64,000 nucleotides of DNA, taken from the NCBI RefSeq assembly GCF_033568475.1, contig NC_133121.1, forward strand, positions 74,916,589 through 74,980,588. The letters run 5' to 3'. Positions 34,874-46,749 of the stretch are shown one piece after another. The number at the start of each line of letters is the position of its first letter. Within the stretch, counting starts at the first letter, position 1. The notes below the pieces were generated by a model. The model saw only the letters and a program-made list of their open reading frames with translations, was not told where the DNA came from and did no database searches. Both the position numbers and the translations under genes were made by a program. This stretch comes from Henckelia pumila. Lineage: Eukaryota > Streptophyta > Magnoliopsida > Lamiales > Gesneriaceae.

Positions 34874-36547
34874 ATGTCATCAATTCGTAATCCGTTATCT
34901 ACAATACTCGACAAACATTTACTGATCGGTCCAAATTACCTCGATTGGCTAAGAAATCTGAAAATCGTCTTGAACTCAGAGAGGATTGCATATACACTTA
35001 ATGAGTCGCCCCGTGATAAGGCACCGACTGATTGTAGTCCTGAGGAGCTACAAACTTACAAGGATTGGTGTGAACATGACTTGAAAGCCAAGTGTTATAT
35101 GCAGACTTCTATGAATGATGAGCTACAACGACGTTTTGAGAGTGCAAAGCATGCTGCTGACATTCATTTGCATCTCAAAGAACTCTTTGGTGAACAAACA
35201 CGCCCACTTCGACAAGCGATTGTCAAGGAGCTAATCACTTTGCGCATGAGAGATGGGGCTTTGGTCCATGAGCATGGCCTAAAGTTGATTGGGCTCGTGG
35301 AGAAACTCGTTAGCATGGATCTTGTGCTACCAACTGAGTTGGCCACAGACGTGTTTCTCTTGTCACTGCCTAGCTCATTTGACCCTTTTGTGGTGAATTT
35401 CTACATGAACAAGTTAGATCCAACCCTTGAGGAGTTGGTTAACATGCTTGTTACGTTTGAATCCACAATCAAGAAAGAGAAGCCGATTCTTTATGTGGGA
35501 TCTTCATCTGGTTCAAAGAATAGACCACGTGGGAAGGGAAAGAAGTGTTCTTTCCATGCTCCCAAAAAGAATGTGCCCTTGAAGAGGCAAGCTCCGAGTC
35601 CCGTTGTGGTAGCCACACCAGTTAAGGCTAACAAGACTAGTGACGTTTGTCATCACTGCAAGAAACCTGGACATTGGAAGCGTAATTGCAAGGAATATCT
35701 TGACCAGATTGGTTCTGGAAAAGGCATGTTCTACATTAAAGTGAACATTTCACTTAACTCTTCTTCTTGGATATTGGATACCGGCTGTGGCTCACATCTT
35801 TGTAATGATTTGCAGGTGATGGCAAGAAGTAGGAGACTCAGAGATGGTGAGACCTTCTTGAGGATGGGAAATGGGGAAAGAGTTGCTGCCAAAGCTATTG
35901 GAGATGTTTACTTATTGTTGGACAATGATTTTAATTTAATTTTGAGAGATGCTTTGTTTGTACCAGATTTGGTGAAAAACATTGTTTCCATTTCTATGCT
36001 TAATAAAGATGGATATTCTTGTTTATTTGGCAAAGATGTTTGCAATATTTACAAGAATGAATGTTTAATTGGTACAGGACAATTGGAAAACGATTTCTAT
36101 AATTTAAAATTGAAATATATTCCTATGTATAATGTCCAAGATATATCAACAACATCCAAAAGAAAACAAGATACTCTAAATCCGGCACACTTATGGCATG
36201 CTCGATTAGGTCATATATCTTTAAGAAGGATGAACAAGCTAGTGGGAGAAGGCATGTTTGATATGTCTGATATTAATTCTCTTACTACTTATGAACCCTG
36301 TCTAAAAGGAAAGATGACCAAAATTCCCTTTAAGGGCCATATGGAGCGGGCCAAAGGGCTGTTGGATTTGATCCATACAGATGTGTGTGGTCCACTTAGC
36401 ATCACCACTAAGCACGAACATTCCTACTTCATCACCTTTACCGATGACTTCTCTAGGTATGGATATGTGTATTTGATGAAATACAAATCTGAAGCTTTTG
36501 AAAGGTTCAAAGAATTCAGAAATGAAGTAGAAAAACAATTGGGATGA
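34874..36547 (+). pseudogene. Angela-like gag, protease and integrase start
   Basis: I chose the ATG at 34874 (MSSIRNPLSTILDKH) because the family's gag begins there. The upstream in-frame codons are leader. Gag is followed by the CCHC knuckle CHHCKKPGHWKRNC (about 35648-35689), protease ILDTGCGSHLCN (about 35772), the integrase zinc region with HLWHARLGHISLRRMN and CLKGKM, and the core Asp in LIHTDVCGPLS. TGA at 36545, with another at 36566, interrupts the integrase core before SDQGGEY. Both stops look like CGA to TGA. Confidence 0.9.
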
Positions 36548-36566
36548 AACATCAAGGCACTTTGAT

Positions 36567-38796
36567 CTGATCAAGGTGGTGAATACTTGAGTGCTGAATT
36601 CCAAGAGTATCTTAGGGAGAATGAGATTCTCTCGCAGTGGACTCCTCCTGGTACACCTCAGTTGAATGGTGTTTCAGAACGTCATAACCGAACTTTGATG
36701 GACATGGTTCGATTTATGATGGGGTTCACAGAGTTGCCGCCATCCTTTTGGGGATATGCGCTTGAAATAGCGGCACTGTTGTTGAAAAATGTCCATTCAA
36801 AGGCAGTTGATAAGACACCATATGAGATATGGATGGGAAAACCTCCAAAGTATTCTTATCTTAGAATATGGGGATGCCCTGCTTATGTGAAGCAGACAGT
36901 GGGAGATAAATTGGATGCTCGATCCATTTTATGATACTTCGTGGGATATCTAAGGAATTCAGTTGGATATTATTTCTATAATCCCAAAGAAACAAAGGTG
37001 TTTGTTTCTAGGAATGCAACCCTCTTGGGGAAGGAATTTCTATTGGATAGAAAATGGGAGATGATAGAACTCGAAAAAGTTCGAGAAACACCCACGATTG
37101 TGGAACCCGCACCCGAACAACCAAGAGAGGAGATACAAGTTCCTTGGAGATCTGAGAGGGTCTCAAAACCACCTATAAGATATGGTCTGCTTTTTCAAGA
37201 GGGCCAAGATAAGGCTGAACATGGATGTGATCCAAGGACCTTCAAGGAAGCATTGTCTGATGCCGATTTATCCAAGTGGCTTGAAGCTATGGAATCTGAG
37301 ATGAATTCCATGTATTCAAACCAAGTGTGAAATCTTGTAGATCCACCTGAAGGAATTGTTCCTATAGGGTGTAAATGGATTTACAAGAGGAAACTTGGGA
37401 CGGATGGGAAGGTGGTGACCTTCAAGACTCGATTGGTAGCAAAAGGTTATACTCAAAGTCAAGGAGTTGACTTTGAAAATTTTTTTTCTCCAGTCGCAAT
37501 GTTCAAGTCTATTAGGATAATGCTAGCCATTGCCGTATGGTATGACTATGAAATATGGCAGATGGATGTGAAGACAACTTTTCTTAATGGGGATATTAAG
37601 GAAGAAATTTACATGTCTCAACCTGAAAAGTTCACATCTATCGGAAGTGAGCATGAAGTATGCAAACTCAGAGATCTATTTATGGTCTCAAACAGGCATC
37701 TAGAAGCTGGAACCTCAGATTTGATAGTACAATCAAAGATTTTGGGTTTACTAAGAATCCTGAGGAACCCTGTGTGTATAAGAAGGTCAGTGGGAGTGCT
37801 GTGATATTCCTGGTACTTTATGTTGATTATATTATACTAATTGGGAATGATGTAGGAATGTTGCAATCAACTAAAGTATGGTTATCAAGTAAGTTCTCGA
37901 TGAAGGACTTGGGTGAAGCATCTTTTGTATTGGGAATACAAATCTATCGAGATAGATCGAAAAGATTGTTTGGTCTCACACAGTCCACATACATTGATAC
38001 CATCGTGAAGAGGTTCTCAATGGATGAGTCTAAGAGAGGACATCTACAAATGTGTCATGGCGTGTCTCTATCCAAGTCCATGTCTCCCAAGAATGATGCA
38101 GAGATAGAGGCGATGACACACATTCCATATGCATCTTCAATTGGTAGTATCATGTATGCGATGATATCTACACGTCCTGACGTGGCCTTTGCACTTAGTG
38201 TTACAAGTAGATATGAATCGAACCCTGGTCTTTCACACTGGAAAGCTATGAAAGACATTCTCAAGTATTTGAGAAGGACTAAGAATATGTTCTTGGTTTA
38301 TGGGGGTGGAGAACTAAAATTAGAAGGCTATACCGACTCTAGCTTCCAAAGAGATGTTGATGATTCGAAGTCAACTTCCGGTTTTGTATTCATGCTCAAT
38401 GGTGCTGCTGTTTGTTGGAAGAGTTCCAAGCAAAACAGCACTGCGGATTCAACCACTGAGGCAGAATATATTGCTGCATCAGATGCTGCAAAGGAAGCTG
38501 TTTGGATTAGGAATTTCGTCCAAGAGTTGGGCGTTATTCCTAATGGAGTTGATCCAGTCCCGGTGTATTGCGACAACACTGGTGCCGTTGCTCAGGCAAA
38601 AGAACCAAGGTCTCATCAAAAATCCAAACATGTATTGAGAAAATACCACATCATCTGGGAGATTGTGGAAAGAGGAGAGGTCGCGTTAGACAGAGTCGCA
38701 TCCGCAGATAATGTTGCTGATCCACTAACTAAGCCATTACCAGGACCATTGTTCGAAAAGCATCGCGAATCAATGGGTTTTGAAGAATATGGGTAG
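36567..38796 (+). pseudogene. Angela-like integrase end, RT and RNase H
   Basis: It continues with SDQGGEYLSAEF and NGVSERHNRTL (integrase second Asp and Glu). There are further stops near 36932 and 37328 and a one-base loss near 37667, where CKLRDLF should pass into YGLKQAS. RT has QMDVKTTFLNGDIKEEIYMSQ, but the catalytic YVDD loop reads YVDY (about 37820-37831), so a catalytic aspartate is lost. RNase H contains TTEAEYIAASDAAKEAVW and ends with DPLTKPLP. It stops at 38794-38796, followed by the polypurine tract. Confidence 0.9.
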
Positions 38797-38820
38797 TTGG
38801 TTCAAGTACAAGTGGGAGAT

Positions 38821-40143
38821 TGTTAGAGTAGGTGCCCGTCGAGCAAATGTGTTGGTCGATGGTCCTTGAGAGAACTCTTGTATGACAATCTTTATTTTAT
38901 TAATATTTGACATTATTTAATTTGGTACATCTTTATCTTTATACCCATGCTAGTTGCATAGATAAAGCCCTTGATTATACAAATAGTAGAAAGAATATGA
39001 GATGGTCATGTGATGACTATCATGAAACTCATATTTGGAATATTGTATATTCTAAACTGTTCTTAGTCGATTCAGCCGCCATAAAAAAGGATAAAGGCCG
39101 CTCGAGCTTGAGACTAGTATTTGCGATGTGAGTACCATGTTTCATTGGTAGGGGACATGGAGATGTCCAAGCATGCAAATAGGTGCTCCTTGTAAATGTG
39201 TTCCAAGATTAAAAGTTGACTTAAAATAATTAGTTGGTAAAAATGTTGATTTTCTAAACTATTATTTTGAATTTAATTAATTAATTCAAGTGTTGAATTA
39301 ATTTTACACTAGTAGATTTTGTTAAGTTCAAATGATTAAATTAATTCAATTGTTGAATTAATTAAACACTATTGAGTCTTGTAGAGCTCAAAATAAAATA
39401 GTGTTATATAATTATTTTTGCTAGTGGGCTTGAATGAGTTCATGTTGAATTTAAGTAATTGATTAAACTTAAATTGGGTTTAAGTTTAATAATTAATTAA
39501 AATAAATTCAAAAGCCATTTGAATATATATATATATTTATATATATATATTAAACATGTATATAAATATATATGATTATATATATATTATATATATATAT
39601 ATGTGTCTGTGTGGGAATGTGAAAGGTTAAAGGCTTTGAGTGCAATTTTCTATGCAAGCTTTGGATTTTTCCATGCATGGTTTAATTGTATCTATTATCA
39701 TTGGCCATAAAATACATTCACACTCCGCAACACTTGAAGTGGCCGAACACTTTCAAGAAAATTCTCCAAGTTTTCTTTCAAATTTTTGAGGAAAAAGAAA
39801 AGGAAAATCTCAATGCGAAATTTTTTAAATATTTTAGTGCATATTTAGAGCAGATCTAGATCGTCTAGTCGTGAACCTAATTCGAAGGCTTGAAGTGTTG
39901 AATCCATTTTGAGCAAGGTGTGCTCTTGGAAGCTTGTAAATAGTGTCTACCACTTCAAGAGCCTAGTTGTTTATCAACTTGGTTGGAGCCATAAATCAAT
40001 CTTTGAGATTGATAGGTAAAACTTCTAAACACGTTATGGTTGTTTGTTTTTTTTTGAATGCTACACAAGTGCTCGGATCTCTTTTGTTAAAAATTTTAAA
40101 ATTTTCGCTGCGTTTTCGGGTACGAGTTAACCGATCCCCTATA
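38821..40143 (+). repeat. Angela-like 3' LTR (1323 bp)
   Basis: A partner of 31573-33181 with a different middle segment: about 39195-39520 is AT-rich DNA not present in the 5' LTR. Confidence 0.88.
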
Positions 40144-40659
40144 GGCCTAACATTACAAGATGATTAAGTCCTATTGACCGAGTCACAGTCGCTCAATATA
40201 CTAGTGGAGAAAGGTTGCGAGAGTTTAGCCTATGGACTGTCGATTGACACTTTTAATGAGCATGAATTTTTTATCAAAACACGCACACACTAATATTCTT
40301 TATTTTGAACCAATTGAGAGTGTTTTTGATTGAATATTCTTAACTTTGATCATGTGCTACCTTGAAAAGTCCTCATGATCTGTGAATGTGTGAATTGAAT
40401 TCGGAGAAGAGTATTTTGAAACGTGAGTTGTAGAGTTTATAAGTTCATGCGGTTGAGCTATTTTTTTTTGACTAAAATTTTCAAGTGTTAGTAGGTTTGA
40501 TATGGTTGGATTTGAAAATTTGTTTGAAATCAATGCTGAGGCCATTAATCCATAGTACTTCTTGATGGTTCTTGTTGCTTGCATACGTGTTATGAATTTT
40601 TGGATTTTGTGTTGTTTGATTTTCTTCGGGACGAACAAAAGTTCAAGTTTGGGGGAATT
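40144..40659 (+). other. Athila-type 3' non-coding region and polypurine tract
   Basis: This continues the DNA broken at 31572. It ends with AAGTTTGGGGGAATT (about 40645-40659), the polypurine tract directly before the 3' LTR. No gene is seen. Confidence 0.75.
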
Positions 40660-42025
40660 TGATAAGTGCATTTTATGCACTTAATTTGTTTATATTTAGA
40701 CTTGGCTTTTGTGAATTATTGAGAGATATTGCGTGATTGTGTTGTTGTTTTTGTGATGGTAGGAAAACATGAAAATTTATGAAATGAAGTGGAAATGAGT
40801 CAAAAATAATGGAGAAAAGAGTGGAAAGCAAGAGTTGAAAAAGAAAAAAAAAAGTGGACAAATTCGAAGTGGAAGGGCACCCGCGCTAGTCCTATGCGCC
40901 GCCTGCACTAGATGGAAATTTCTAAGAGGTTGGAATGCGAAAGCATTGCACCCCCAGGCTACCTTAATAGCGCGTCCGCGCGTCGCGATTATCAGAAATC
41001 GAAAGTCTGATTTTATAAGAAAAATTGGGAATTTTTGTGGGCCTTTTCTTGGACGATTCTTAGGCCATATAAAAGGAACTTTCTGGAACTAATCTAGGGA
41101 AATCAGCCGCAACACGCAGGAGATCATATTGTGAGAGTTTGATTGTGGTTTTGAAGGAGAATCTGTGCAAGAAAACGTGAAGAACTCGGTACAAAGACGG
41201 AAGACGGCGGCATCCGGCGACGAAGAAGCTTAATCTTACTTCGTTATAGTTTCTCTTTGAACTCTAATTTTCTATTTTGATGGATTGTCTGAAAAAAATG
41301 TGTTATTTGATTTTTAATTTCGATATGAACTAATTTTTTAGTCTAGAGGTAGACGGATCTTGACTAAAAACCATGATTTGGATATTTTGATTTATATATT
41401 TGAATTCTTCGTGCAAGTTTATTTGGGTGTTCCTGATTTTAATGCTTTCATTTACTAGCAATAGATTGAATGATATTTTATTTGGAGTCTATCAATCGAG
41501 AGAGGAGATTTTAAATATGACATGAAAAAATACATCTTTGATGTTTATATTGTTCGAGAAGCATATAACTCCAGAAAAGTCATTAGAAGAATTCTCGTGC
41601 CATTTACCGGATTTAATAGTTGAACTTAGATAGAGATATTGAGTTTGCTATTGAATACAAATTTCTGCTTGACACTCGAGAAATGTAGTAGAAAATAATA
41701 GGGATTTTGGCTAATAAATTAGAAAAATTTATAATTAAACAATCATTAGAAATAAATTGTGGTGAAAAGTCAAGTGAAGTCCTCTAGAATTCATCTCCTA
41801 TTGAATATTCTTCTCGCGAATTTGTTGTTATTTATTTTTATTTCTTGCAAAGTTTTAATTATATAAATCTCAAACCATTTTTGTAGCTCTACATATGATT
41901 ATGATTTGATTAGTTGCAAATATTTAATATAATATCATTTTATTCATTTTCTGTGGGATCGACTTGGACTCATTTTCTGTATTAAAACTTGACATCATAC
42001 GCTTGCGAGCGAAAAATACGCAACA
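40660..42025 (+). repeat. Athila-type 3' LTR (1366 bp)
   Basis: It runs from TGATAAGTGCATTTTATG to ACGCAACA and is followed by the CTTGC target duplication. It contains the CpG-rich module at about 40875-40990 and is collinear with the split 5' LTR. Confidence 0.9.
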
Positions 42026-42030
42026 CTTGC

Positions 42031-42085
42031 CGACCCGACTAATCTCCGGCGCAAAGGTATTGTTACAACTGGTTTGTGTGCTATG
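42031..42085 (+). pseudogene. LINE ORF2 C-terminal fragment (right half)
   Basis: It continues the zf-RVT codons broken at 16729. Across the Athila insertion the joined reading is CRDCL, then PTRLISGAKVL, the normal order of this domain. It fades out by about 42085. This is independent proof of the target-site call. Confidence 0.8.
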
Positions 42086-42499
42086 CGTAAAAACGTGATT
42101 TTAAAAACGTTATTAATTTCCTTTAAAAAACGTTATTAATTTTATTATAATCCCTAGAATTTTTTTACATAAATTGTATTTTAAAAAACAAAATATTAAT
42201 ATGTACACACTGCTTGCCAAAGGACATTAGAAGTAGATTTACACACATAAATTAAATAATCATATCAATTTTAAATGAAATAATCCATAATTTATGTAGA
42301 AAATCACCAAAAAAGAAACTGCATTAAAATTTAAATAAATAATTATTTTAAACACTTGTAAAAAAACATTTATGGAATTTTAATTTTTATTTAAAATATA
42401 CTTGTTATCAGAAAATATTATATTATAAAAAAATAATTTTATCTGCGAGAGCATGTACAAAACCGTAAATATGAAAGCACCACCAGTTTCATTTCATTG
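42086..42499 (+). promoter_or_regulatory. Upstream region of the SNAP33-type gene
   Basis: AT-rich DNA between the LINE remnant and the probable 5' UTR. No unambiguous TATA box was picked. A retrotransposon edge lies only about 400-1500 bp upstream of the gene, so the native promoter may be short. Confidence 0.4.
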
Positions 42500-42716
42500 G
42501 CAAGTGGGCAGTGTTTGAATACTCGCAGTTTCCAACCAATTTCGAACCCTCTTGGCTCTTACCAAGTCCAAACAACGATTTTTCTTCATTATTTATTCCC
42601 ATTCCAAATTCATTTCTCTGCATTATCGTCGTTGAATTTTTCTGAAAGAGTCATCCCTTTTGGAGCTCTCCCAATTCTAGATTATATTATCCCTTTTAAC
42701 ATTTCATCTATTTCAG

Positions 42717-43502
42717 GTATTACCGCCTATGTTTCTTTCTTAATTTGCAAGAATTTGGGATGAATCTGTGGCTTTACATGTGAGTCACTTGAAAAGTTTC
42801 AATCTTCAGTTTCGTATGAGAATTAATAGTTTGATTTGTCCGTTTCCCCACCTTTCTGGGTGTTTTGTGCTTCTTTGCTCAAGGAGAGATGTGATCTTAC
42901 TACAGTTTATGCTTGTGTTTGATCAGTTGATTGCTTCTTGTTGGTCAATCGTATGTCCTTTCGTTATTTTTTTTTCTTTGTGTGTTGGTTGGTTTCCAAC
43001 AGAAAATTTGATTATGTGCCGTAGTTTTAGTACTTCTGTATGATGCGATTCCGATTAATGAAATACTTGTCGACTTGCTTTATAAATCGCTTGCTTCAGA
43101 GAATTTATTGCTGTCAAAATTACCTCTGCATAATTTGCGATAATCAGAAAGAGAGTTATTGGTTTGTGAATTATGTAAATTTTAAGTTCATCTTCTTGTC
43201 AAGAACGGCCGAAAGGTTTTACTTTCTTTGTCTATGGAAGAATTCATGAGTTGGGGCCTTTTATGTCTCTGTCCCAGTTCTTTTTGTTGACTCAACGGGA
43301 CTGTGTTACTTCATTTTGTGATTCATATAATCTCGATTTTATTTTACTTTATCAGTCCGCGTGTGCTGATCAAATCTTTGTTTTTCTTTCTTTTGTTTAT
43401 TCGATGATTCTAAGCTTGTGTTTTTGGGTTTATTAATTATGCTTGTTTCTATGCTCGTGCAGATGCTCTGACAGTTTGATACATACTATTTTTCATTCAC
43501 AG
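42717..43502 (+). other. Probable 5'-UTR intron of the SNAP33-type gene
   Basis: CAG/GTATTA at 42716-42717 is a good donor, and TTCATTCACAG/GAAC at 43492-43503 a good acceptor with a T-rich tract. The interval is T-rich, as plant introns are. An exon of about 100 bases would then lead to the ATG at 43604. An alternative acceptor lies at about 43462. Inferred; needs transcript evidence. Confidence 0.5.
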
Positions 43503-43603
43503 GAACTTCACGAACTCAGGGCATATTCTTTGGTTGTTAGACTTGTAGATTCGCTATCAAAACACATCCTGTTTTTGTTATCTTAATTCGTTTGGTGTAT
43601 AAA

Positions 43604-46276
43604 ATGTTTGGTCACAAGAAATCCCCCTTGCATAGGTTCTCTAAACACCACTCAGGCGACCCAAAAGTCCCTGATAATTCCGTTTCTAATCCATTTGATT
43701 CAGATGATGAAACTGACAATAAGAAATCCCTTCAAGCCGCAAGACGAACCTCATCAGACCCTTCTCCGATGACACCAAATTCAAGCTCGAACCCTTTTGA
43801 TGATGACGAGATTAAAGGGACCTCGTCATCTAAGCCTTTTCTTTCTTCGGCAGCTAGAAACAAGTACAAGAATGATTTCAGGGATTCCGGTGGATTGGAG
43901 AACCAAAGTGTGCAGGAATTGGAGAATTATGCTGTATATAAGGCGGAAGAGACTACAAATGCTGTCAATGGTTGTCTCAAAATTGCTGAGGATATGAGAG
44001 ATGATGCTACTAAAACATTGATTACCTTGCATCAACAGGGAGAACAGATTACGAGAACTCACATGGTCGCCGCTGATATCGATCATGACCTTACAAGGGT
44101 ATGCATAATATTTTTAAGACTGGTATTCTGGTGATGCAGAAATACTAGCATCTTAGAAGCCAGTGATACGTGGGTCACTAACAATATCTGCAATAATCAT
44201 TAAATTAGTTCACAAGTGTAGAACATTTGACATGCTGAAAGTCGTGTAACAGGAACATAATTTTAAGTTTTGCCTTAAATCTTTTCCTGCCTTAATTTTA
44301 GAATTGTTACTGTTAAATCATATGAGAATCCTAAACTATGGTGGAGAAATGAAACTGAGATACAGCAAGGGAAAAACAATTACTGCCAACACATATATAA
44401 TTGGGGCTAATTGCATTCACATCCCCTGTGAAAAGTCTAAAAGGCATAAAACACCCTGTGTAAAATTAATAGCATGTTAGACCCTATGTTTTAAAAATAT
44501 TAGCATAAAAACTCCTATGAAAGGGTATAAATGTGACCTAGTTTGTATAAGATAGGGGTGAAATGTGCTACATTTTAAAAAACTGAGGGATGCATTAGCC
44601 TATTAATATTTCTTAGGGGGTTTTATGCCTTTTAGACTTTTCACAGGGGGTGTGAATGCAATTAGCCCTATATAATTGTGTATCCATCTGCTAGATTTAA
44701 GGAGAGTGAGCAGATGTTGAGTCGACAATTCAGGTTAAAATAGGAACTCAAAACTCTTTCATTCAACTTCAATAGTGAAACCTTAGAACTAAATTGTAAC
44801 ATTTTTCTTTATTTGTCTATTTCCAAAGTAAGACTTTTTCTTCCTTCATCATTTCTTCGAGAATGATCTCCTCTTTCTCCTCGTTAGTATGTTCTATATT
44901 TGATTCAACTTAATCTTTGACTCGCTTGTCTAAACTTAGTGAGGAGTTATGTATCTCTGCATGCTTCACTAAGTTTGTATGCTTGTATTTCTAATGGCTT
45001 TCACATATATGGATTTGTTTCACCCTCCTTTATGGCTAGAAAATGGGCTTCTTGAATATAAACTTAAAATCTCAGAGTTACCATCACTTAAATTCTTGAT
45101 CCTTGTTACAAAACATTCTAAAAACTACTCTTCATTAATCTCATCTTAGTTCTAGGAAGACATGAAGATGGTCTAGGCACTGTGAAACTATTATTTTGTT
45201 AATGGTGATTTCGGATTTACCCACTAAAACGTATTGATTAGAGAACTCAAGTGAATCTGAACTATGCCTTGTCCCTGTGCTGATGATAGTTCATCATTCC
45301 TACATTTGTTAAATGTTTTGGTCAATTGTGCCCATTATGTCTTCGCTATTTGCAATAATTGATCCTGAAAAACACGTGCCTATTTATTACAGGGTGAAAA
45401 GCTCATGGGAAGTCTTGGAGGCATGTTCTCCAAGACATGGAAGCCCAAGAAAACTCGCCCAATTGCAGGCCCTGTGATCATTCGAGGTATGTGGCCTTGT
45501 TATTATTATTTTTATTTTTTATAATTCATCATCAGTATCTTTCACTAAACATCTCAACAAAGCTGATCTTTAGGCTTATTGTTCGTAGACCTGTGGGAAG
45601 GTTTTATATTTATAGTTTTATTTACAATTTCTTGGTTTTAAGACTTCGATTATTCTGTAGATGATCCGGTGCAAAGAAAGGGCAATCACTTGGAGCAAAG
45701 AGAAAAATTGGGGCTGACTCATGGTTCCAAGGAAAGATCTTATAGCTGTACACCACCGAACGAACCTACAAATGCGTTGCAGAAAGTTGAGGTGTGCTTT
45801 CTCATGTGTAATAGTTAGGTTTCAAGAAATAAAGCGTTGATGTGATAAAGTACACATTTTACTTTTGTCGACACCCAACTGATTATAGTTGCATGATTTT
45901 TACGCCAGTTTGAGAAAGGCAAACAGGATGATTCCCTCTCAGATTTAAGTAACATACTGGGGGAGCTAAAGGATATGGCTGTAGACATGGGATCTGAAAT
46001 TGACAGGCTAGTTATTCAACCTCTCTCTTGAATTTATTTTTCCTTGTAATCTTGGTGTTTGTGTGGCAGCATATGAGTTAAAACGCGTTCTATCTCGACT
46101 ATCAAACTATGTCCAAATAGATCATCTAGTATTGGAGGTACAAATTAATTACTCTCATACGGTTCTTACACTGCAGGCAAACCAAAGCTATCGAGAATGT
46201 TCAGGATGATGTGGAGGTGCTAAACATCCGAGTGAAAGGCGTTACTCAGCGTGGTCGTCGTTTGCTTGGAAAGTAG
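43604..46276 (+). CDS. SNAP33: SNAP33-type Qb+Qc SNARE (SNAP25-like), five coding exons
   Basis: It encodes a t-SNARE that pairs with syntaxin (SYP1) and VAMP72 proteins for vesicle fusion at the plasma membrane and cell plate. Coding exons are 43604-44098, 45393-45486, 45661-45791, 45909-46006 and 46177-46276, giving 305 residues, close to Arabidopsis SNAP33 (about 300). The N-terminal tail has NPFDSDDE and SNPFDDDE, NPF/acidic motifs. The Qb helix spans about 104-165 (QELENYAVYKAEE, zero-layer Gln145). The linker contains GGMFSKTWKPKKTRP. The Qc helix is at about 242-303 (zero-layer Gln274) and the end is QRGRRLLGK. As in plant homologues there is no Cys cluster for palmitoylation. All introns keep the frame. 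The last intron has a GC donor. No lesions; it looks functional. Confidence 0.95.
44394..44678. mobile_element. MULE-type MITE in the first coding intron of the SNAP33-type gene
   Basis: The element is 44404-44668 (265 bp). Its ends GGGCTAATTGCATTCACA and the matching inverted copy form terminal repeats of about 50 bp with few mismatches. The 10-bp direct repeat TATATAATTG flanks it on both sides (44394-44403 and 44669-44678). Long terminal repeats starting with G and a 9-10 bp target duplication fit a Mutator-like MITE. There is no coding capacity. Confidence 0.85.
46007..46176 (+). other. GC-AG intron (last intron of the SNAP33-type gene)
   Basis: Exon 4 ends GACAG and the intron starts GCTAGT. 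The acceptor is ACACTGCAG before GCAAACC. Only this junction preserves the Qc SNARE reading (IDR then QTKAIEN). No nearby GT donor restores the frame. AG/GCTAGT fits the strong consensus required of GC donors. Confidence 0.85.
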
Positions 46277-46701
46277 AAGGCTGTAGGCCATGGCAACGAC
46301 TGTTATCCCATATTATGTAACCGTCCATTGTGCTACTGTTGTCTCCGTGTTTCTAATAATGTAGCTTCGATGTGCAATTCGTATTTCTATATGATTTGGA
46401 TAAGATTCGAACCCACATGTTAACTATTGTTATTTTTCTGTACGTACATGTTTGCGTTTACATATGTACATTTGGGACGAGGTCCGAGACTCAATTATAC
46501 CATATTCTTCCCCCACTCAAATATATATATTTGATCCCACACTCTAGTGTGTAGGGTTTCTGTGAGAGATTGCGAAAACAAGGTGGTGTATTTTAGCAGT
46601 TTTTATTATTATAATATTTTTAAAAAAATTGCTAAAACACACTCCCATGATTTAGCAGTCGCGCATGAATTTCATGCACAGTATGACGGGGATTAAGAAT
46701 G

Positions 46702-46749
<48 letters not shown>

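Larger units (their letters stand above)
31573..40143 (+). mobile_element. Ty1/copia element, probably Angela lineage
   Basis: The LTRs start TGTTAGAGTAGGTGCCCG and end CCCCTACA/CCCCTATA (31573-33181 and 38821-40143). There is a Met-type primer site at 33183-33194 and a polypurine tract AAGTGGGAGAT before 38821. The internal order is gag, CCHC, protease, integrase, RT, RNase H. The flanks GGCAA and GGCCT match at three of five bases, a worn target duplication. The long LTRs and gag style suggest Angela, tentatively. It is inserted in the 3' non-coding part of the Athila-type element. Confidence 0.92.
16730..42025 (+). mobile_element. Ty3/gypsy Athila-type element, with two nested copia elements
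   Basis: The LTRs (1345 bp without the nested element, and 1366 bp) start TGATAAGTGCATTTTATG and end ACGCAACA. The target duplication CTTGC (16725-16729 and 42026-42030) lies within a LINE codon context that rejoins perfectly. The internal region has an Asp-tRNA-type primer site, gag, a protease with DLGAS, RT, RNase H and integrase, a conserved GGGAGGCAACCC motif, a separate 3' ORF and a long 3' non-coding part. Removing the Tork-like (4906 bp) and Angela-like (8571 bp) insertions leaves about 11.8 kb, usual for Athila. All its genes are disabled. Confidence 0.93.

Noticed and set aside
38821..40143. Solo LTR of a second copia element
   Set aside because: It follows the polypurine tract of the element at 31573 and matches that LTR at both ends, so it is its 3' LTR.
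42497..43436. Several 61-91 codon frames upstream of the SNAP33-type ATG
   Set aside because: T-rich sequence between good splice sites; best read as 5' UTR and intron.
44104..45390. A further gene in the long SNAP33-type intron
   Set aside because: Only short frames without domains; the MITE explains the structured part.
46704..46742. TA repeat as a replication origin or scaffold site
   Set aside because: Simple dinucleotide microsatellite; similar runs occur at several places here and nothing else supports a function.
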